This document shows positions 13,258 to 14,660 of a DNA stretch of 14,660 nt, in pieces; the first letter of the stretch is position 1; every line of letters begins with the position of its first letter. Both the position numbers and the translations under genes were made by a program. The notes beneath the pieces are model-generated. The model saw only the letters and a list, made by a program, of their open reading frames with translations, searched no databases and was not told the origin of the DNA. The stretch lies in the NCBI GenBank assembly GCA_027064745.1, contig JAMOPD010000143.1:1-14660 (forward strand), given 5' to 3'. This stretch comes from Thermococcaceae archaeon. Its GTDB lineage: Archaea > Methanobacteriota_B > Thermococci > Thermococcales > Thermococcaceae.

Positions 13258-13983
13258 ATGCCGATGCGAAAGTTCTTAATTGGACTGCTGGTACTTGTGT
13301 TGCTGGCGTACTCGACATCCTGGCTCCATGAGAGGACTGTTTCCTCATCTGGATGGATAAGTGACGCCAAGCTGAGCCTTTGGACTTTTGATGCTAACGC
13401 GAGCGATCTTTCCTGCATTGCAGAACACTGGAAACCGGTGGGCTTCTACTCCTTTAGAAACTGGAGCGACATTTTCATAGAGCTCTCCTACTCTCCAAAG
13501 GCCATGAGGAACACAGGATGTGACGATTTTCTGATAACAGGCCGCTTTGACCTGTACCTTCGGCCAATGAACGATTCAATAGCGATAAGGCGGGTTCTCT
13601 TTGTGGCGGAGAACGTGAGCAACGTCTCCGTTGACCCCATATTTCCCAAACAGGTAGGGGTCATGTACTTCAAAACCCCGGACGGTAATTTCGAGGTAAC
13701 CGAGGCCCATGTGCCCGGTCTTGAAATATGGCAGGCCATCAGGGCTGAGGCATTGAAACCAACGTGGGGCGAGCCCCTTGACCTAACACCTCTTATCCCC
13801 CTCGACATCAGAAAGGGTGAAGAGATAGCCACTATCGAGGCGAGGATGAGGTTCAGGGTGGAGGTTGAATACCTCGTGAGAACCGGCTTCTTTAAATCTG
13901 AGAAGAGAAAGCTTGAGATAGAGATACCCGCTGTTTACCGTCTGTACGGACTTGAGAACTGTTCCTACGAGTGCGAACCCTGA
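13258..13983 (+). CDS. Unknown membrane-anchored extracellular protein
   Basis: About 241 residues, not recognised as a named family. A basic start (MPMRK) is followed by a single hydrophobic helix (FLIGLLVLVLLAY), so it is a signal peptide or N-terminal anchor with the rest outside the cell. The outer part has aromatic and beta-strand-rich sequence, several N-x-S/T sites (NAS, NWS, NDS, NVS, NCS) and four cysteines, two close together near the end (NCSYEC), which could form disulfides. The start is uncertain: GTG 13243 has an overlapping AGGTGG, ATG 13258 fits AGGTGG at 11 bases and also the expected transcription start, ATG 13264 is possible. It is GC-richer than its neighbours. Its 3' end overlaps that of the endonuclease III gene by 19 bases, tail to tail. 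Confidence 0.65.
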   Translation: MPMRKFLIGLLVLVLLAYSTSWLHERTVSSSGWISDAKLSLWTFDANASDLSCIAEHWKPVGFYSFRNWSDIFIELSYSPKAMRNTGCDDFLITGRFDLYLRPMNDSIAIRRVLFVAENVSNVSVDPIFPKQVGVMYFKTPDGNFEVTEAHVPGLEIWQAIRAEALKPTWGEPLDLTPLIPLDIRKGEEIATIEARMRFRVEVEYLVRTGFFKSEKRKLEIEIPAVYRLYGLENCSYECEP

Positions 13984-14660
13984 GCCTTCCCCTTTATGTC
14001 CTCATCCGTTACCAATCCCTTTGCATAGGGGCACAGCTCCCTCAGCGGGCACTCGTTACACTTCGGCCTTATCGGGCGACAGATTTTCTTTCCATGATCG
14101 ACCATTGCATGGTTGACGTAGATCCATAGATCTCTAGGAATGAGCTCACTTAAATACTCCTCCACCTTCTCCGGAGCGACACGCGGGGGAGCCAGTCCAA
14201 GGCGCTTGCTTATTCTATTAACGTGTGTATCGACAGGAATTGCCTGTCTTCCAAAGCCATAAGCTAAGACGATGTTCGCGCACTTTCTCCCTATGCCCGG
14301 CAACTTCATCAGCTCATCTATGTGATCTGGTACTTTTCCTCCATACTTCTCAAGGAGAATTCTCGATGCTTCCACAATCCACCTACCCTTGGTTTTCCAT
14401 AAGCCAACCCCATTCTCCTTCAGTAACTTCTGGATTTCTTCCACACTGGCATCTGCCAGAGCTTTCATCGTCGGATAATGTTTGAAAAGAACTTCACTGG
14501 CTCTGTCAGTTGTTTCATCCTTTGTTCTCTGGGATATTATACATCGAATTAATGTGAAATAAGGCTCACCCTGCAGGATTTCCCCCATGCTTTTCCGGGG
14601 ATACATCTCCATCAGCTTTCTGACGATCTTAACAGCTCTCTCCTTCTTTTCTTCCCAACT
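13965..14660 (-). CDS. nth: Endonuclease III (DNA glycosylase/AP lyase), partial (5' end outside window)
   Basis: Base-excision repair enzyme that removes oxidised pyrimidines and cleaves the abasic site. The frame is open to base 14660, so the protein starts upstream; an internal ATG at 14612 is not the start, because family-like sequence (SWEEKKERAVKIVRKL) precedes it. Visible features: PYFTLIRCIISQRTKDETTD near the start, the helix-hairpin-helix LPGIGRKCANIVLAYGFG with the catalytic lysine in GRK, IPVDTHVNRISKRLGL with the catalytic aspartate, and the C-terminal [4Fe-4S] motif Cys-x6-Cys-x2-Cys-x5-Cys (CRPIRPKCNECPLRELC). All catalytic and cluster residues are present. Only about 20 N-terminal residues should be missing. 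Confidence 0.96.
   Translation of the reverse strand, partial: SWEEKKERAVKIVRKLMEMYPRKSMGEILQGEPYFTLIRCIISQRTKDETTDRASEVLFKHYPTMKALADASVEEIQKLLKENGVGLWKTKGRWIVEASRILLEKYGGKVPDHIDELMKLPGIGRKCANIVLAYGFGRQAIPVDTHVNRISKRLGLAPPRVAPEKVEEYLSELIPRDLWIYVNHAMVDHGKKICRPIRPKCNECPLRELCPYAKGLVTDEDIKGKAQGSHS

Overview
The window comes from a hyperthermophilic archaeon of the order Thermococcales, most likely a low-GC Thermococcus. The evidence is an ADP-dependent phosphofructokinase, an ADP-forming acyl-CoA synthetase operon, archaeal BRE/TATA promoters, GGTGA/GGTGG Shine-Dalgarno sites and a near-perfect Thermococcales glycolytic operator. Most of the window is AT-rich. Sampled 60-base lines from most of thiI, the DUF998 gene and the 13.3-14.0 kb gene are clearly richer in GC (about 53-63%), so the composition is patchy.

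Layout. 1-1101 (-): ADP-phosphofructokinase pfkC, cut by the left edge, with its promoter and operator. 1175-1888 (-): a maleate isomerase/Asp-Glu racemase family enzyme. 1955-2558: a small palindromic insertion with 8-bp target duplications just upstream of a decayed nitroreductase gene. 2628-5885 (+): a small membrane protein, tRNA sulfurtransferase ThiI, a VapBC-type toxin-antitoxin pair (AF2212-like antitoxin plus PIN toxin), a DUF998 membrane protein, and a second ThiI-like protein consisting of the PP-loop domain alone. 5914-5980: a second, degraded copy of the palindrome. 6093-7512 (+): a small membrane protein overlapping an MFS transporter. 7550-9699 (-): acdA-acdB. 9851-11779 (-): a sensor-less double-domain MgtE cation transporter followed by a TIM-barrel sugar isomerase-like protein. 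11852-11923: the best-preserved palindromic element, in the divergent promoter region. 12030-13209 (+): two tandem PhoU/TrkA_C-domain proteins. 13258-13983 (+): an unknown membrane-anchored extracellular protein. 13965-14660 (-): endonuclease III, cut by the right edge.

How the parts relate. pfkC and AcdAB are the upper step and the final ATP-yielding step of sugar or organic acid fermentation. The divergent MgtE and PhoU/TrkA_C block looks like a cation transport module in which sensing has been moved to separate soluble subunits. ThiI and its THUMP-less paralogue flank vapBC and DUF998, and they differ at the position of the bacterial catalytic cysteine. No gap longer than 300 bases lacks a gene. 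No tRNA, rRNA or CRISPR array was seen.

The strongest new observation is a family of 52-67 bp palindromic elements in three intergenic sites. Two are flanked by perfect 8-bp direct repeats, which is the signature of a non-autonomous miniature transposon (MITE). One copy separates a promoter from its now-broken gene.
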